From Curtobacterium sp. MCPF17_052 (lineage in GTDB: Bacteria > Actinomycetota > Actinomycetes > Actinomycetales > Microbacteriaceae): DNA of 64,000 nucleotides. Position 1 is the stretch's first letter; each line of letters begins with the position of its first letter. This document shows positions 15,377-23,315 of this stretch, one piece after another. The notes beneath the pieces are model-generated. The model was not told where the DNA came from, searched no databases, and saw only the letters and a program-made list of their open reading frames with translations. The stretch covers positions 62,001 through 126,000 of the forward strand of contig NZ_QKSD01000006.1 of NCBI RefSeq assembly GCF_003234085.1, written 5' to 3'. Made by a program: the position numbers and the translations under genes.

Positions 15377-16336
15377 CTACACCGTCGGCATCCCCGGGAA
15401 GCCGGTCGGGGTGATCCACATCAGCGACGACACGACTTCGCGGCCACTCGCCAGGGCGTTCCGGAGCGATCGGGTGTTGTCGGGGTGGATGTGCCCGCGG
15501 AGCACGTCCGAGGGGCCGGCCGGCAGCGCACGAGCGAGTTGCCGGAGCACGAGCGGCCCGTACCCGTGTCCGCGGTGCTCGGCGTCCAGGACGATCTCCT
15601 CGACCGTGAAGCCGGTGAAGCCGTCCGCGTCGTCCCGCGTGGCTGCGACGGCCCCGGCGATGCGGCCGGCCACGACCACGTCGAACAGCAGCCCTTCCTC
15701 GTCCGCGTCGGCGAGCGAGTCCTCGTCGGCGGCGGTCGCCCACTGGTCCAGGTCCGGCTCCGACCGCCGCAGTCCGTCGTAGGCGTCGGCTACCCGGACC
15801 GCGGCCCCCGCCGGCTCGGCCCGCACCAGTTCGACATCCGCACTGGTGCTCGCTGCGCCATCGGCCACCCGTGCCACCGGGGCTGACACCACGAGCAGGT
15901 CCGTCACGGCGGTGAACCCGTCCGACGTCGGTGCCGAACGCTGGTCGCCGGGCAGATGCACACGGAGGCACAGCGGGGCGAAGTCTCGATAGGCCGGCAG
16001 CACCTCGGCGAGTTCGGCGATCCCGGCGGTGTCCGGTGCCACGTCGGTGGCGATCACGTCGACGAAGGGCTTCGCGACGTCCCGCCCGCGGAACCGGATG
16101 CCCGTGATCGCCCAGTGCCCGGATGACAGCTCGATGCGTCGGTTCGCCCACAGCAACGGATCGGCGACGGGGAGCTGCACGGCGTCGCGGACCGCGGCGC
16201 CCCACGAGGCGTCACCGACCAGGGCGAGCGCCGGCTCGGCCGACGCCGCCAGGTCCTGACGCCAGGACGGGTTCCAGTCCGGTAGCTGCGCCGGGGACCA
16301 TGTCTCGAGTGCGGTGCGGACTGCTGCGTCGGTCAT
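15377..16336 (-). CDS. GNAT family N-acetyltransferase with N-terminal extension
   Basis: 319 residues. The C-terminal half is a GNAT domain: FTVEEIVLDAEHRGHGYGPL contains the acetyl-CoA pyrophosphate loop (R/Q-x-x-G-x-G/A), and HIHPDNTRSLRNALASGR is the final helix-strand unit. The first 160 residues form a second, degenerate domain that may also be GNAT-like (LLVVSAPVARV). Substrate is unknown. The ATG at 16336 has TATGGT eight bases upstream and no ribosome site, which suggests a leaderless transcript. Confidence 0.8.
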   Translation of the reverse strand: MTDAAVRTALETWSPAQLPDWNPSWRQDLAASAEPALALVGDASWGAAVRDAVQLPVADPLLWANRRIELSSGHWAITGIRFRGRDVAKPFVDVIATDVAPDTAGIAELAEVLPAYRDFAPLCLRVHLPGDQRSAPTSDGFTAVTDLLVVSAPVARVADGAASTSADVELVRAEPAGAAVRVADAYDGLRRSEPDLDQWATAADEDSLADADEEGLLFDVVVAGRIAGAVAATRDDADGFTGFTVEEIVLDAEHRGHGYGPLVLRQLARALPAGPSDVLRGHIHPDNTRSLRNALASGREVVSSLMWITPTGFPGMPTV

Positions 16337-16371
16337 CGGACCCGACCATAGGGCCGGACGACCGGCGGACG

Positions 16372-16530
16372 CTAGAGCGTCGAGACGACCACCGCGCGGC
16401 CGCTCAGCTCGCCAGCCTCGAACTCCCGGCAGGCCTCGAGCGCGTCGGCGAGGGCGAACCCCACGGTGTCCGGCTCGATGCGGAAGGGCGGCTCCTGGGG
16501 CCGCGGTACCCGAGCGGCCGGAACCACCAT
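16372..16530 (-). pseudogene. C-terminal remnant of a zinc-type dehydrogenase/quinone oxidoreductase
   Basis: A 52-codon open stretch, beginning at an ATG of doubtful value, reads RIEPDTVGFALADALEACRE and then FEAGELSGRAVVVSTL. This is the usual last segment of medium-chain NADP-dependent oxidoreductases (a helix with an alternating DAL/EA pattern, then the (G)RxVV(V) strand). No cofactor or catalytic domain lies upstream on this strand, where the OsmC promoter begins instead. It is therefore read as the leftover tail of a deleted gene; a functional small protein is less likely. Confidence 0.6.
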
Positions 16531-16556
16531 CCTGCGTCTTCCCCGGGAACCGTTGC

Positions 16557-16572
16557 GAGAACGCTCGTTCTC
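16557..16572. promoter_or_regulatory. 16-bp inverted repeat upstream of the OsmC gene
   Basis: GAGAACG (16557-16563) and CGTTCTC (16566-16572) are separated by CT. The repeat lies 60 bases before the OsmC start, in the likely promoter. It resembles in size the sites used by peroxide-sensing MarR/OhrR regulators, but no such gene is adjacent. Confidence 0.55.
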
Positions 16573-16631
16573 CGATTGACTCGGCACCGAGGGTCGCACC
16601 CGGCCCACACACCCGAACGAAAGGAGCGGCC

Positions 16632-17072
16632 ATGCCCACGCGCACCGCACGCACCGCCTGGAACGGCGGCCTCAACGACGGTTCCGGCCAGGTCGAACTC
16701 TCCAGCTCCAAGGTCGGCACCTACGACGTGTCCTTCCCGAAGCGCGCCGCTGACGACGCCGGCGGCACGACCAGCCCCGAAGAGCTCATCGCCGCAGCGC
16801 ACTCGGCCTGCTACGCCATGCAGTTCTCCGCCGTCCTCGGCGAGGCCGGCGGCACCGTCGAGTCCCTCGACGTCAAGGCCGACGTCTCGCTCGGCCCGGA
16901 CTCCGCAGGCGGCTTCAAGCTCACCGGCATCGTCCTCACCGTGCACGGCGAGGTCACCGGCATCGACGAGGCGACCTTCCTCAAGGCCGCCGACGAGGCC
17001 AAGGCGACCTGCCCGGTCAGCAAGGCCCTCACCGGTGTCGACATCGAACTGCACGCGACGTTCGAGCAGTAA
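16632..17072 (+). CDS. OsmC/Ohr family organic hydroperoxide reductase
   Basis: 146 residues, the usual family length. The redox cysteines are Cys60 in AAHSACYAMQFS and Cys127 in ATCPVSKAL, the conserved peroxidatic and resolving pair. The protein reduces organic hydroperoxides using a dithiol donor in the cytosol. The subgroup is OsmC rather than Ohr by its HSACYAM motif. The ATG has an AAAGGAGCG site eight bases upstream. An inverted repeat at 16557-16572 may be its operator, and a strong hairpin at 17090-17130 ends the transcript. Confidence 0.93.
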   Translation: MPTRTARTAWNGGLNDGSGQVELSSSKVGTYDVSFPKRAADDAGGTTSPEELIAAAHSACYAMQFSAVLGEAGGTVESLDVKADVSLGPDSAGGFKLTGIVLTVHGEVTGIDEATFLKAADEAKATCPVSKALTGVDIELHATFEQ

Positions 17073-17089
17073 GCACCGAGCAACGCACT

Positions 17090-17130
17090 GACGGGAGGTT
17101 GTCCACCGGACCGGTGGACAGCCTCCCGTC
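17090..17130. terminator. Long hairpin with GACGGGAGG core
   Basis: GACGGGAGG, one mismatched base and TGTCCACCGG pair with CCGGTGGACA, one base and CCTCCCGTC around a single A. It follows the OsmC gene and precedes the exporter gene. It belongs to the recurring GACGGGAGG/CCTCCCGTC hairpin family. Confidence 0.85.
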
Positions 17131-17163
17131 CGTCTCCCCACGGGTGGGATGCACAATGGTCTG

Positions 17164-18666
17164 ATGGCCGAACCGCTCCTGCCCGGCCCGCGGCCGGGCC
17201 GTCCACCCCGACCGCGATCGAAGGCGCGGAGCGTCGCCCAGCACGACATGCGGGACATCCGCGCACGGCTCCGCGGCACGATCTACGAGCACGTCGCCCC
17301 GGACACCCGGTCGCTGCGGGAGCAGTACTCGGCCCGGCAGATCGTCGACTTCTGTCTCGACCTGACCGAGGTGATGCTCGCCTCCGGTGCCGACACCCGG
17401 AGCGTCGAGACCGCGGTGATCGCCGTGGCGACGAAGTGGAACCTCGCGCCGCTCGACCTGGACTTCTCCGGCAGTGCCGTGACGATCCAGTACTCGCCGA
17501 CCGAGGGCCCGCCGCTCGTCAAGATGCGCAGCACGCGCTCCGACGGCGCCGACCTCGGGCGCCTGGCGTGGGCGAACCAGATCGTCGAGGACGTCATCCA
17601 CGACGACCGGGACATGACGAGTGCGGTGAGCGCCCTCGTGGCGGTGCTCCGGATGCCGCCGCGGTGGCCGATGTGGCTCGCCGACGTGGGCCTGTCCGTC
17701 CTCGGGACGTCGATCGCGCTGCAGGCCGGCGGTGGCTGGCGGGCCGGCGTCGGGGCGTTCGTCCTGATGCTCGGGATCATCGTCTCCGGGCGGTGGCTGA
17801 CCGGCCGCGGCTACCCGCAGTTCTTCGTCTCGGGCGCACAGGGCGCGGTGGCGTCGGTGATCGGCACGCTCGCCATCTGGGCCGGCGTGCTCACCCCGAC
17901 CGGCGCGGCGACGATGGTGGCGGCCCTGGTGGTGCTCCTCCTGCCGCACGTGCAGCTGGTCACGTGGGCGCAGGACGCGATCTCGGGGTTCCGCGCGATG
18001 GCGGTCGCCCGGGCGTTCACGATCGGGATGCTCATCGCGGCGATCGTCGTCGGGGTGCCTGCGGGCATCGCGATGACGCACTGGCTCCGGCTCGAGGTCG
18101 ACCCGTCCGGCATCGTCACGCAGGCCCTACCGCTGTGGGCCTCCCTGTCCCTGACCGTGGTCTCGGCCGGGGCGAACTGCTTCGTGCAGCAGGCGAGCGC
18201 TCGCGTGATCCCGGTCGCGGTGGTGCTCTCCGTGGCGGCGGGGGCGGCGCTCTGGCAGCTCAAGGCGTTCGGGCTCCCGCTGCTCGGGGCGACGTTCGTG
18301 GCCTCGGTCCTGCTCGGGGTGCTCTCGACCTACGCGGCCGTCCGGATGCGCACGGCCGTCTCGGCGATCGCGGTGCCGGCGTTCTGCGGTGCGCTGCTGC
18401 CCGGGGTCGCCGTCTCGAACGCGCTGCTCAACGTGATGAGCGGGTCGTCGAGCTCGGTGTTCGACTTCGGGTCGGCGGTGACCGTGGCGCTCGCGATCGG
18501 GGCCGGACTCGTGCTCGGCGGGCTCTTCGCGACGCCCGGAGCCCGGCGTGCGCTGCGCCGTGGCCGCCGGATCGAGGTGCACTCGGTGCACAGCGACACC
18601 ACCGCGCTGCCGGTCATCCGCGACTCCGGCTACGACCCGGGCAACGGCAGCGTCCCGCGCTGGTGA
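17164..18666 (+). CDS. Threonine/serine exporter family protein (ThrE-like)
   Basis: About 500 residues. The N-terminal domain (DUF1212 type) contains CLDLTEVMLASGADTRSVE and DLDFSGSAVTI, the conserved ThrE region. About ten transmembrane helices follow, from LADVGLSVLGTSIAL onwards (DUF1212 plus DUF3815 layout in one chain). The family exports threonine and serine across the membrane by proton motive force. CACAAT sits six bases before the ATG at 17164, and no ribosome site is seen, so the transcript may be leaderless; an ATG at 17149 is the alternative. The tail is hydrophilic. Confidence 0.9.
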   Translation: MAEPLLPGPRPGRPPRPRSKARSVAQHDMRDIRARLRGTIYEHVAPDTRSLREQYSARQIVDFCLDLTEVMLASGADTRSVETAVIAVATKWNLAPLDLDFSGSAVTIQYSPTEGPPLVKMRSTRSDGADLGRLAWANQIVEDVIHDDRDMTSAVSALVAVLRMPPRWPMWLADVGLSVLGTSIALQAGGGWRAGVGAFVLMLGIIVSGRWLTGRGYPQFFVSGAQGAVASVIGTLAIWAGVLTPTGAATMVAALVVLLLPHVQLVTWAQDAISGFRAMAVARAFTIGMLIAAIVVGVPAGIAMTHWLRLEVDPSGIVTQALPLWASLSLTVVSAGANCFVQQASARVIPVAVVLSVAAGAALWQLKAFGLPLLGATFVASVLLGVLSTYAAVRMRTAVSAIAVPAFCGALLPGVAVSNALLNVMSGSSSSVFDFGSAVTVALAIGAGLVLGGLFATPGARRALRRGRRIEVHSVHSDTTALPVIRDSGYDPGNGSVPRW

Positions 18667-18680
18667 GCCGCGCGCCCGAG

Positions 18681-18748
18681 TGGGACCCGCACTGAGCGAC
18701 ACGACGCGGGCACGTGGCCCGGCGCACGGTCGCTCAGCGCGGGTCCCA
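18681..18748. terminator. Hairpin between convergent ThrE and DUF2795 genes
   Basis: TGGGACCCGC, one mismatched base and CTGAGCGAC (18681-18700) pair with GTCGCTCAG, one base and GCGGGTCCCA (18729-18748). It sits between two convergent genes and can stop both transcripts. Confidence 0.7.
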
Positions 18749-18765
18749 GCGGAACGAGGCGGTGC

Positions 18766-18960
18766 CTAGCTCGCGTCCGAGACCGCGCTGGAGACGGCGG
18801 TCGGAGCGTCGTACTCGCCGTCCGGGATCGCACGGAGCGCCTCGAGCACGTCGTCGGGAGCGTTCTCCTTCTCGGCGGTCGACACGACGTCGTCCTTCGA
18901 GGCGGGGTAGTCGATGCCGCTCAGGTACTTCTGGATCTGGATGGGGTTCGGTGCTGCCAC
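18766..18960 (-). CDS. DUF2795 domain-containing small protein
   Basis: 64 residues starting at a GTG with a GGAAGGAACG site. PIQIQKYLSGIDYPASKDDV and the following AEKENAPDDVLEALRAIPDG form the conserved DUF2795 helix pattern. The family is common in actinobacteria and its function is unknown; the fold is thought to be small and helical. The C-terminal tail is Ser/Ala-rich. Longer starts would read into a run of low-complexity sequence and are rejected. It is monocistronic, 110 bases from the end of the TetR gene. Confidence 0.88.
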   Translation of the reverse strand: MAAPNPIQIQKYLSGIDYPASKDDVVSTAEKENAPDDVLEALRAIPDGEYDAPTAVSSAVSDAS

Positions 18961-19070
18961 GATCGTTCCTTCCGTTGGGCTTCCCGGCGTACCCGGGGTC
19001 CCCTCGGCGACGACCCAGCGGATGCGGTCGGCGGCCAGCACGGACGGCACGAGCCGGCCCGCGCCTCCCG

Positions 19071-19763
19071 TCAGACCGACCAGGTCTCGTCGTCGGACCA
19101 GGACACGTCGCCCCAGGTCGACAGCCGTCGCTGCGCGGTCGCCTCGTACCGTTCCATCCACCCGCGCTCGAGACGGGCGACGGCACGGTCGAACGCCGCG
19201 ACCAGGTCCAGGTCACTGCGCAGGAGGGCCTGCAGCTGCAGCCCCTCGTACAGTGCGATGAGCTGTTCGGCTCCGCGGCGGGGGTCCATGGTGTGCGGGG
19301 CGCGGCCGACCGCGATGTCGTGCTCCAACCCGCGCTTCACCTGCGAGAAGAACAGCTGGTACCGCGAGCGCAGGTACGTCGACATGGCGTGCTCGGGGTT
19401 GCCGGCGACGCTGAGTAGAGCGACGAGCAGGCGCATCAGGGCCGGGTCGTCCGCGTTCGAGGCGACGATCGCACGGAGCAGCTCGACCGTGCTGCCGTTG
19501 CCGACCTCGCGCGTGACCTCGTCCATCCGGGCACCGTTCCACCGGTCGACCGCGGCCAGGACGAGTCCGTCCCACGACGGGAAGTGCTGCTGGAGCTCGT
19601 ACGTCGAGATGTCCAGCCGCTCGGCGACGTGCTCGACGCGTGCCTCGTGGAAGGGCACGTCACGAAGCAGGTCGACCGTGGCACCCACGATCCTGATCCG
19701 CAGGTGCAGGGTGGCCGCAGCCGCAGCGGCAGCCACCGTGTCGGCGCTGGTGTCCTCGAGCAT
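19071..19763 (-). CDS. TetR family transcriptional regulator
   Basis: 230 residues. The N-terminal DNA-binding domain contains EHVAERLDISTYELQQHFPS, where the typical tyrosine of the recognition helix is shifted. A helical C-terminal ligand domain follows (LLRAIVASNADDPALMRLLV and further helices). An N-terminal Ala-rich stretch precedes the domain. The ligand and targets are unknown. The ATG has GGAGGGCAAG just upstream. An inverted repeat at 19818-19836, 55 bases before the start, is a likely autoregulatory site, since no divergent gene starts next to it. Confidence 0.9.
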   Translation of the reverse strand: MLEDTSADTVAAAAAAATLHLRIRIVGATVDLLRDVPFHEARVEHVAERLDISTYELQQHFPSWDGLVLAAVDRWNGARMDEVTREVGNGSTVELLRAIVASNADDPALMRLLVALLSVAGNPEHAMSTYLRSRYQLFFSQVKRGLEHDIAVGRAPHTMDPRRGAEQLIALYEGLQLQALLRSDLDLVAAFDRAVARLERGWMERYEATAQRRLSTWGDVSWSDDETWSV

Positions 19764-19817
19764 CTTGCCCTCCGTGTCCGGGACACGCGGTCAGGTCGTG
19801 GCCGTCGCGTCCGGGGG

Positions 19818-19836
19818 TGCGGACGTCCTGTCCGCA
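19818..19836. promoter_or_regulatory. Inverted repeat upstream of TetR gene
   Basis: TGCGGAC (19818-19824) pairs exactly with GTCCGCA (19830-19836) over five bases. Its 19-bp size and position 55 bases before the TetR start fit a TetR dimer operator. Confidence 0.5.
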
Positions 19837-19966
19837 TGACGATCCTGGCGTAGATCACGGGTGACGCGCATCCCCGGTACGGGGGTCGGCAACATGGGGG
19901 ACAAGCGACGGCGCTCAGCGGCCACTGCCCGGGCGAGTCCGATGCCCGGTGTGTGACGATGCCGGG

Positions 19967-20287
19967 ATGTCTCCGAACGACTCCACCGCACAGGGCCTGG
20001 CCACCATGGCGTCCGCCGGGTTCGAGTTCGCGAGCACCCCGGAGCAGGTGGCGCACGACGTCCGCACCATGTGGGAGCACCTCGGTCGCCCCGAGGGTGC
20101 GTTCGAGGCCGCCGCCCAGGCGATCGCCGTCCTGCCGCAACGGCCCGAGGTCCCGGTCGCCCTGCAGGCCCGGCGCCGGGAGTTCGAGCAGGCCGTCGGC
20201 ATCAACCCCGTCGAGGTCGAGTTGGCCGCCGCCCTCGCGGCGCGCGAACTGCTCGAGTCGATGGCGCGCACCTGCGGGATGCGCTGA
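19967..20287 (+). CDS. Small protein of unknown function
   Basis: 106 residues, no recognised family. The sequence is mainly helical and amphipathic: STPEQVAHDVRTMWEHL, then GAFEAAAQAIAVLPQRPEV and an Ala/Glu-rich final helix (VELAAALAARELLESMA). There is no signal peptide or membrane segment and a single cysteine near the end. GACGAT lies six bases before the ATG with no ribosome site, so leaderless initiation is possible. Codon use is like the neighbours. It is followed by a complex hairpin region at 20302-20403. Confidence 0.6.
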   Translation: MSPNDSTAQGLATMASAGFEFASTPEQVAHDVRTMWEHLGRPEGAFEAAAQAIAVLPQRPEVPVALQARRREFEQAVGINPVEVELAAALAARELLESMARTCGMR

Positions 20288-20301
20288 ACCGACCGTAGAC
20301 A

Positions 20302-20403
20302 GACGGGAGGCCCGTGGCTGCGCAGCCACTGGGCCCACGCCTGCCGGTTCCGGCTCGACGCGCCAGCGGCGAGCCGGCCGTGCCCGGTGGGGAACCTCCC
20401 GTC
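20302..20403. terminator. Compound hairpin element with GACGGGAGG/CCTCCCGTC ends
   Basis: GACGGGAGG at 20302-20310 and CCTCCCGTC at 20395-20403 bracket about 84 bases. Inside are the perfect palindrome GTGGCTGCGCAGCCAC (20314-20329) and a GCCGG/CCGGC pair. It lies between convergent genes and probably terminates both; it is the longest member of the hairpin family. Confidence 0.6.
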
Positions 20404-20431
20404 CGGTCCGGCGTCACCGCCGGTGTGACGA

Positions 20432-21343
20432 CTACGGCGTCGGCATGCCGCCGTCGACGTGCAGCGTCTCGCCGACCACGTAGGACGACTCGCCGCTCGC
20501 GAGGAACACGAACGCCGGCGCGAGCTCGGCGGGCTGGCCCCAGCGGCCGAGGTAGGTCTGCTCCCCGGCGGAGGGCAGCGCCTCGGGCGGCTGGCCACCA
20601 GCCGGCTGCAGCGGGGTCCAGATCGGGCCCGGGGCGACGGCGTTGACGCGGATGCCCTTCGGCGCGAGCTGTGCCGCGAGGCCCTTGGCCATGTTGTTCA
20701 CGGTCGCCTTGGTGGCGGCGTAGTGCACCAGGTGCGGCGACGGCGCGTAGGCCTGGATCGAGGTGGTGTTGATGATCGTCGAGCCCGGCTTGAGGTGCGG
20801 GACCGCGGCCTTGGTGATGCGGAAGGTGCCGTAGACGTTCGTCTTGAAGGTCTCGTCGAACTCCTCGTCGGAGATCTTCGTGATGTCGTCGACGTTCTGC
20901 TGCTTGCCGGCGTTGTTCACCAGGATGTCGAGGCCACCGAGCTCCTGCACGGCCGTCTCGACGAGCTGCTCGCAGAACGCCGCGTCGGTGATGTCGCCCG
21001 GGATCGCGACGGCCTTGCGACCGGCGGCCTCGATGAGCCCGACGATGCGGTCGGCGTCCTCCTGCTCCTCGGGCAGGTAGACGATCGCGACGTCGGCACC
21101 CTCACGGGCGTAGGCGATGGCGACGGCAGCGCCGATGCCGGAGTCGCCGCCGGTGACGAGTGCCTTGCGGCCCTCGAGTCGACCGGAGCCGCGGTACGTG
21201 TCCTCGCCGTGGTCGGCCGGGACGTTCTGCGCCATCTCGGCGTCGGTGCCGGCACCCGAGAGGTACTGCTCGTCCGGCTTCTTGTCGGCGTAGAGCTTCG
21301 TCGGGTCCTGCATGGTGTACTGGTCGATCCGCTGGTCCGTCAT
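20432..21343 (-). CDS. SDR oxidoreductase, general-stress type (YdaD/YghA-like)
   Basis: 303 residues. A hydrophilic N-terminal arm of about 55 residues (QDPTKLYADKKPDEQY) precedes the Rossmann motif TGGDSGIGAAVA. NNAG, the catalytic Ser in NTTSIQAY and Tyr/Lys in YAATKATVN follow; the C-terminus is DGGMPTP. The N-terminal arm is the mark of the subfamily induced by general stress in Bacillus. Cofactor and substrate are unassigned. TACCGT sits exactly seven bases before the ATG with no ribosome site, so it is probably leaderless. A paralogue lies at 61963. Confidence 0.92.
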   Translation of the reverse strand: MTDQRIDQYTMQDPTKLYADKKPDEQYLSGAGTDAEMAQNVPADHGEDTYRGSGRLEGRKALVTGGDSGIGAAVAIAYAREGADVAIVYLPEEQEDADRIVGLIEAAGRKAVAIPGDITDAAFCEQLVETAVQELGGLDILVNNAGKQQNVDDITKISDEEFDETFKTNVYGTFRITKAAVPHLKPGSTIINTTSIQAYAPSPHLVHYAATKATVNNMAKGLAAQLAPKGIRVNAVAPGPIWTPLQPAGGQPPEALPSAGEQTYLGRWGQPAELAPAFVFLASGESSYVVGETLHVDGGMPTP

Positions 21344-21442
21344 GCGTGCGACGGTACGCACCGGGTCACCCGCTTCCGTTCAGGGGACTGTCCCCCGCCG
21401 CGCAGTCCGGCTGGTGCTGCGCGGACCGGTGCCGGCGACCGC

Positions 21443-21649
21443 TCAGACCGGTCGGTAGACCGCGATCGGCGGGGCGTCGTCGCCCTGGTCCTCAGCGTCG
21501 CCGGTGCGGGCCCAGGTCCGGCCGTCGTGCTCGATCGTCGACGGCAGGTCCCCGTGGACGATCATCCGCACAGCCGGTTCGTCGCCGTCGATCAGGTCGA
21601 CGCCGTGCGCCGCGTTGTCTCCGGTGCTGTCCACCACGTACTCCGCCAT
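21443..21649 (-). CDS. Small acidic protein of unknown function
   Basis: 68 residues, no known family. It has two short beta-like parts, MAEYVVDSTGDNAAHGVD and RMIVHGDLPSTIEHDGRTW, and ends APPIAVYRPV. It is rich in Asp. The region upstream in the same frame is low-complexity, so the ATG at 21649 is taken as the start; TAGCGT lies exactly seven bases upstream, which supports a leaderless transcript. Coding status rests on this promoter pattern and on codon use. Confidence 0.6.
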   Translation of the reverse strand: MAEYVVDSTGDNAAHGVDLIDGDEPAVRMIVHGDLPSTIEHDGRTWARTGDAEDQGDDAPPIAVYRPV

Positions 21650-21785
21650 GGGGCTGACGCTACCCGGGGCGACCGCGTACCGGCCCCGGACCCGCGTTCC
21701 GGGAATGTCACGGTCCGGTGACGGTGCGGAACCGTTTCGGTAACACCTGTCGCCCGCTGGGGGAGGTGCGGCTACGGTCGAGCGA

Positions 21786-22529
21786 GTGACTCCCAGGACC
21801 GTGTTGACGATCAGCGCCGTGGCGCTCGCCCTCGTGGTGGGCAACGGCGCTGCGGTCGACCAGTGGTCCGGCCAGGACACCGACCGTGCCGCTGCCGCTG
21901 AGCCGAGTGTGTTGGTGACCCGCACGGCCGATCCCGTGCCCACGTGGCGCCCGGTGTCCGCCGCCGCCCTGAAGTCCGTCGACGCGGTCGAGCTCCGCGC
22001 CGAGTCGGTCGTCCTCCGCGCCGACGACCGCACCGTCACCACCATCTCCATGCGGGACGCCAAGCACACCGTCGGGGTGCTCAACCGCGTCCTCGGCACC
22101 CCCGCCCGAACGCAGACCGCCGTGGGCGACGCCGGCCGGTGCGTCCCGGCCAGCACGACCTCGACGTGGGGCGGGGCGATCCGCGTCGCCGCCCTGTCCC
22201 AGCCCGGCAGGGCCGGCAACCGGGTCGAGGTCCGGGTGCTCCGTGACCACGTCCGCTCCCGTCTGGGCGCGGTCATCGAGCTCTCCGGCCCGCACGGGGT
22301 CCAGGTCGGCGACGACGTCGCACGGCAGATCGACGACGCGTCGAAGAGCGAGCGAGAGTCCCTCGGGTCGGACGACGCCCAGGCGTGGCAGCTGCTGCTC
22401 GAGCGCGGCTGGTCCGACGACGACGAACGCTCGGACGACGGCACCAACGGGGTTTCGGTCCTGACCGACGAATCCACGGTCACCGTGATCGGCTCGCCGA
22501 TGCCGATCCGCCCCGCCCGCGGCTGCTGA
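21786..22529 (+). CDS. Exported protein of unknown function
   Basis: 247 residues starting at a GTG with TACGGT exactly seven bases upstream. The N-terminus (RTVLTISAVALALVVGNGAA) is a signal peptide or membrane anchor without a lipobox. The exported part has no recognised domain; it contains two cysteines (GRCVPAS and the final residue) and repeated beta-like strands (VELRAESVVLRADDRTVTTI). It may act in the cell envelope. It stands between a small unknown gene and the endonuclease/sigma pair. Confidence 0.75.
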   Translation: MTPRTVLTISAVALALVVGNGAAVDQWSGQDTDRAAAAEPSVLVTRTADPVPTWRPVSAAALKSVDAVELRAESVVLRADDRTVTTISMRDAKHTVGVLNRVLGTPARTQTAVGDAGRCVPASTTSTWGGAIRVAALSQPGRAGNRVEVRVLRDHVRSRLGAVIELSGPHGVQVGDDVARQIDDASKSERESLGSDDAQAWQLLLERGWSDDDERSDDGTNGVSVLTDESTVTVIGSPMPIRPARGC

Positions 22530-22532
22530 GTC

Positions 22533-23315
22533 TCAGACCCGGATCGTCGCGATCACCGGGAAGTGGTCGCTCGCGAACCAGGTCTCCGGCCCGTCGTGGT
22601 CGATCTGCACCCGGTCGACCCCGGTGACGTCACGCGTGAACACCCAGTCGATGCGCTCCCCGGTCGCGACCGGTGGCTGCCAGTCGTTGTAGGACGCCGT
22701 GTGGTCGTCCGGGTCCCCCGCCACCGTCCATGCGTCGGTGTACCCGGCGTCCGCGAACACCTGTGCGGCCGCACCGGCCCCGGCCGGCTCGTTGCAGTCC
22801 CCCGCGAAGAGCACCGGACCGTCGACCACGGACAGCCGCTGCACGATGAGCGATGCGCTGCGTCGACGGACCTCGTCGCCGTGCGGGCCCTGCTCGTGGT
22901 CCATGTGGGTCGTCAGCAGGGTGAAGGCGGGGCCCTCGGCATCGAGGAACCGCGCGTGGTTCGCGATCCGCGGGTACAGGCTCTCCCAGGTGTTCGAGAC
23001 GGGCTCGTCGGGGGTGTCCGACAGCCAGAACGAGCCGGACTCGACGGGCCGGAACCGGTCGCGTCGGTAGAACACCGCGGCGTGCTCGCCCGCGGTGCCG
23101 CCTTCGCGCCCCTGGCCGACGGCGTCGTGGTCCGGCAGGCCCGCGCGGAGGGCGTCCATCTGGTGGTCGAAGGCCTCCTGCACGCAGAGCAGGTCAGGGT
23201 CGTGACGGCGGATGACGTCGAGGACCACCGGCAGTCGAGCGGGCCAGTCGTGCACCGGGTCCGGGTTCTTGATGTTGTAGGTCATGAGGGTGATCGGGCG
23301 TGCGGTGCTGGTCAC
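22533..23315 (-). CDS. Endonuclease/exonuclease/phosphatase fold protein
   Basis: 260 residues of the EEP superfamily. The metal and catalytic motifs are visible: MTYNIKNP at the start (Asn), LLCVQEAF (Glu), LLTTHMDHEQGPH, VLFAGDCNEP (Asp/Asn) and the final ASDHFPVIATI (Asp-His). Members cut DNA or hydrolyse phosphodiesters and phosphomonoesters such as sphingomyelin or inositol phosphates. With no signal peptide and without the AP-endonuclease-specific inserts, a small-molecule phosphodiesterase is as likely as a nuclease. The GTG at 23315 overlaps the sigma factor stop (GTGA), so it is the second gene of that operon. Confidence 0.87.
   Translation of the reverse strand: MTSTARPITLMTYNIKNPDPVHDWPARLPVVLDVIRRHDPDLLCVQEAFDHQMDALRAGLPDHDAVGQGREGGTAGEHAAVFYRRDRFRPVESGSFWLSDTPDEPVSNTWESLYPRIANHARFLDAEGPAFTLLTTHMDHEQGPHGDEVRRRSASLIVQRLSVVDGPVLFAGDCNEPAGAGAAAQVFADAGYTDAWTVAGDPDDHTASYNDWQPPVATGERIDWVFTRDVTGVDRVQIDHDGPETWFASDHFPVIATIRV

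Noticed and set aside
16372..16650. Full small gene reading through to an ATG at 16650
   Set aside because: The extra N-terminal part overlaps the OsmC start and leader and has no family character; only the C-terminal 52 codons resemble a dehydrogenase.
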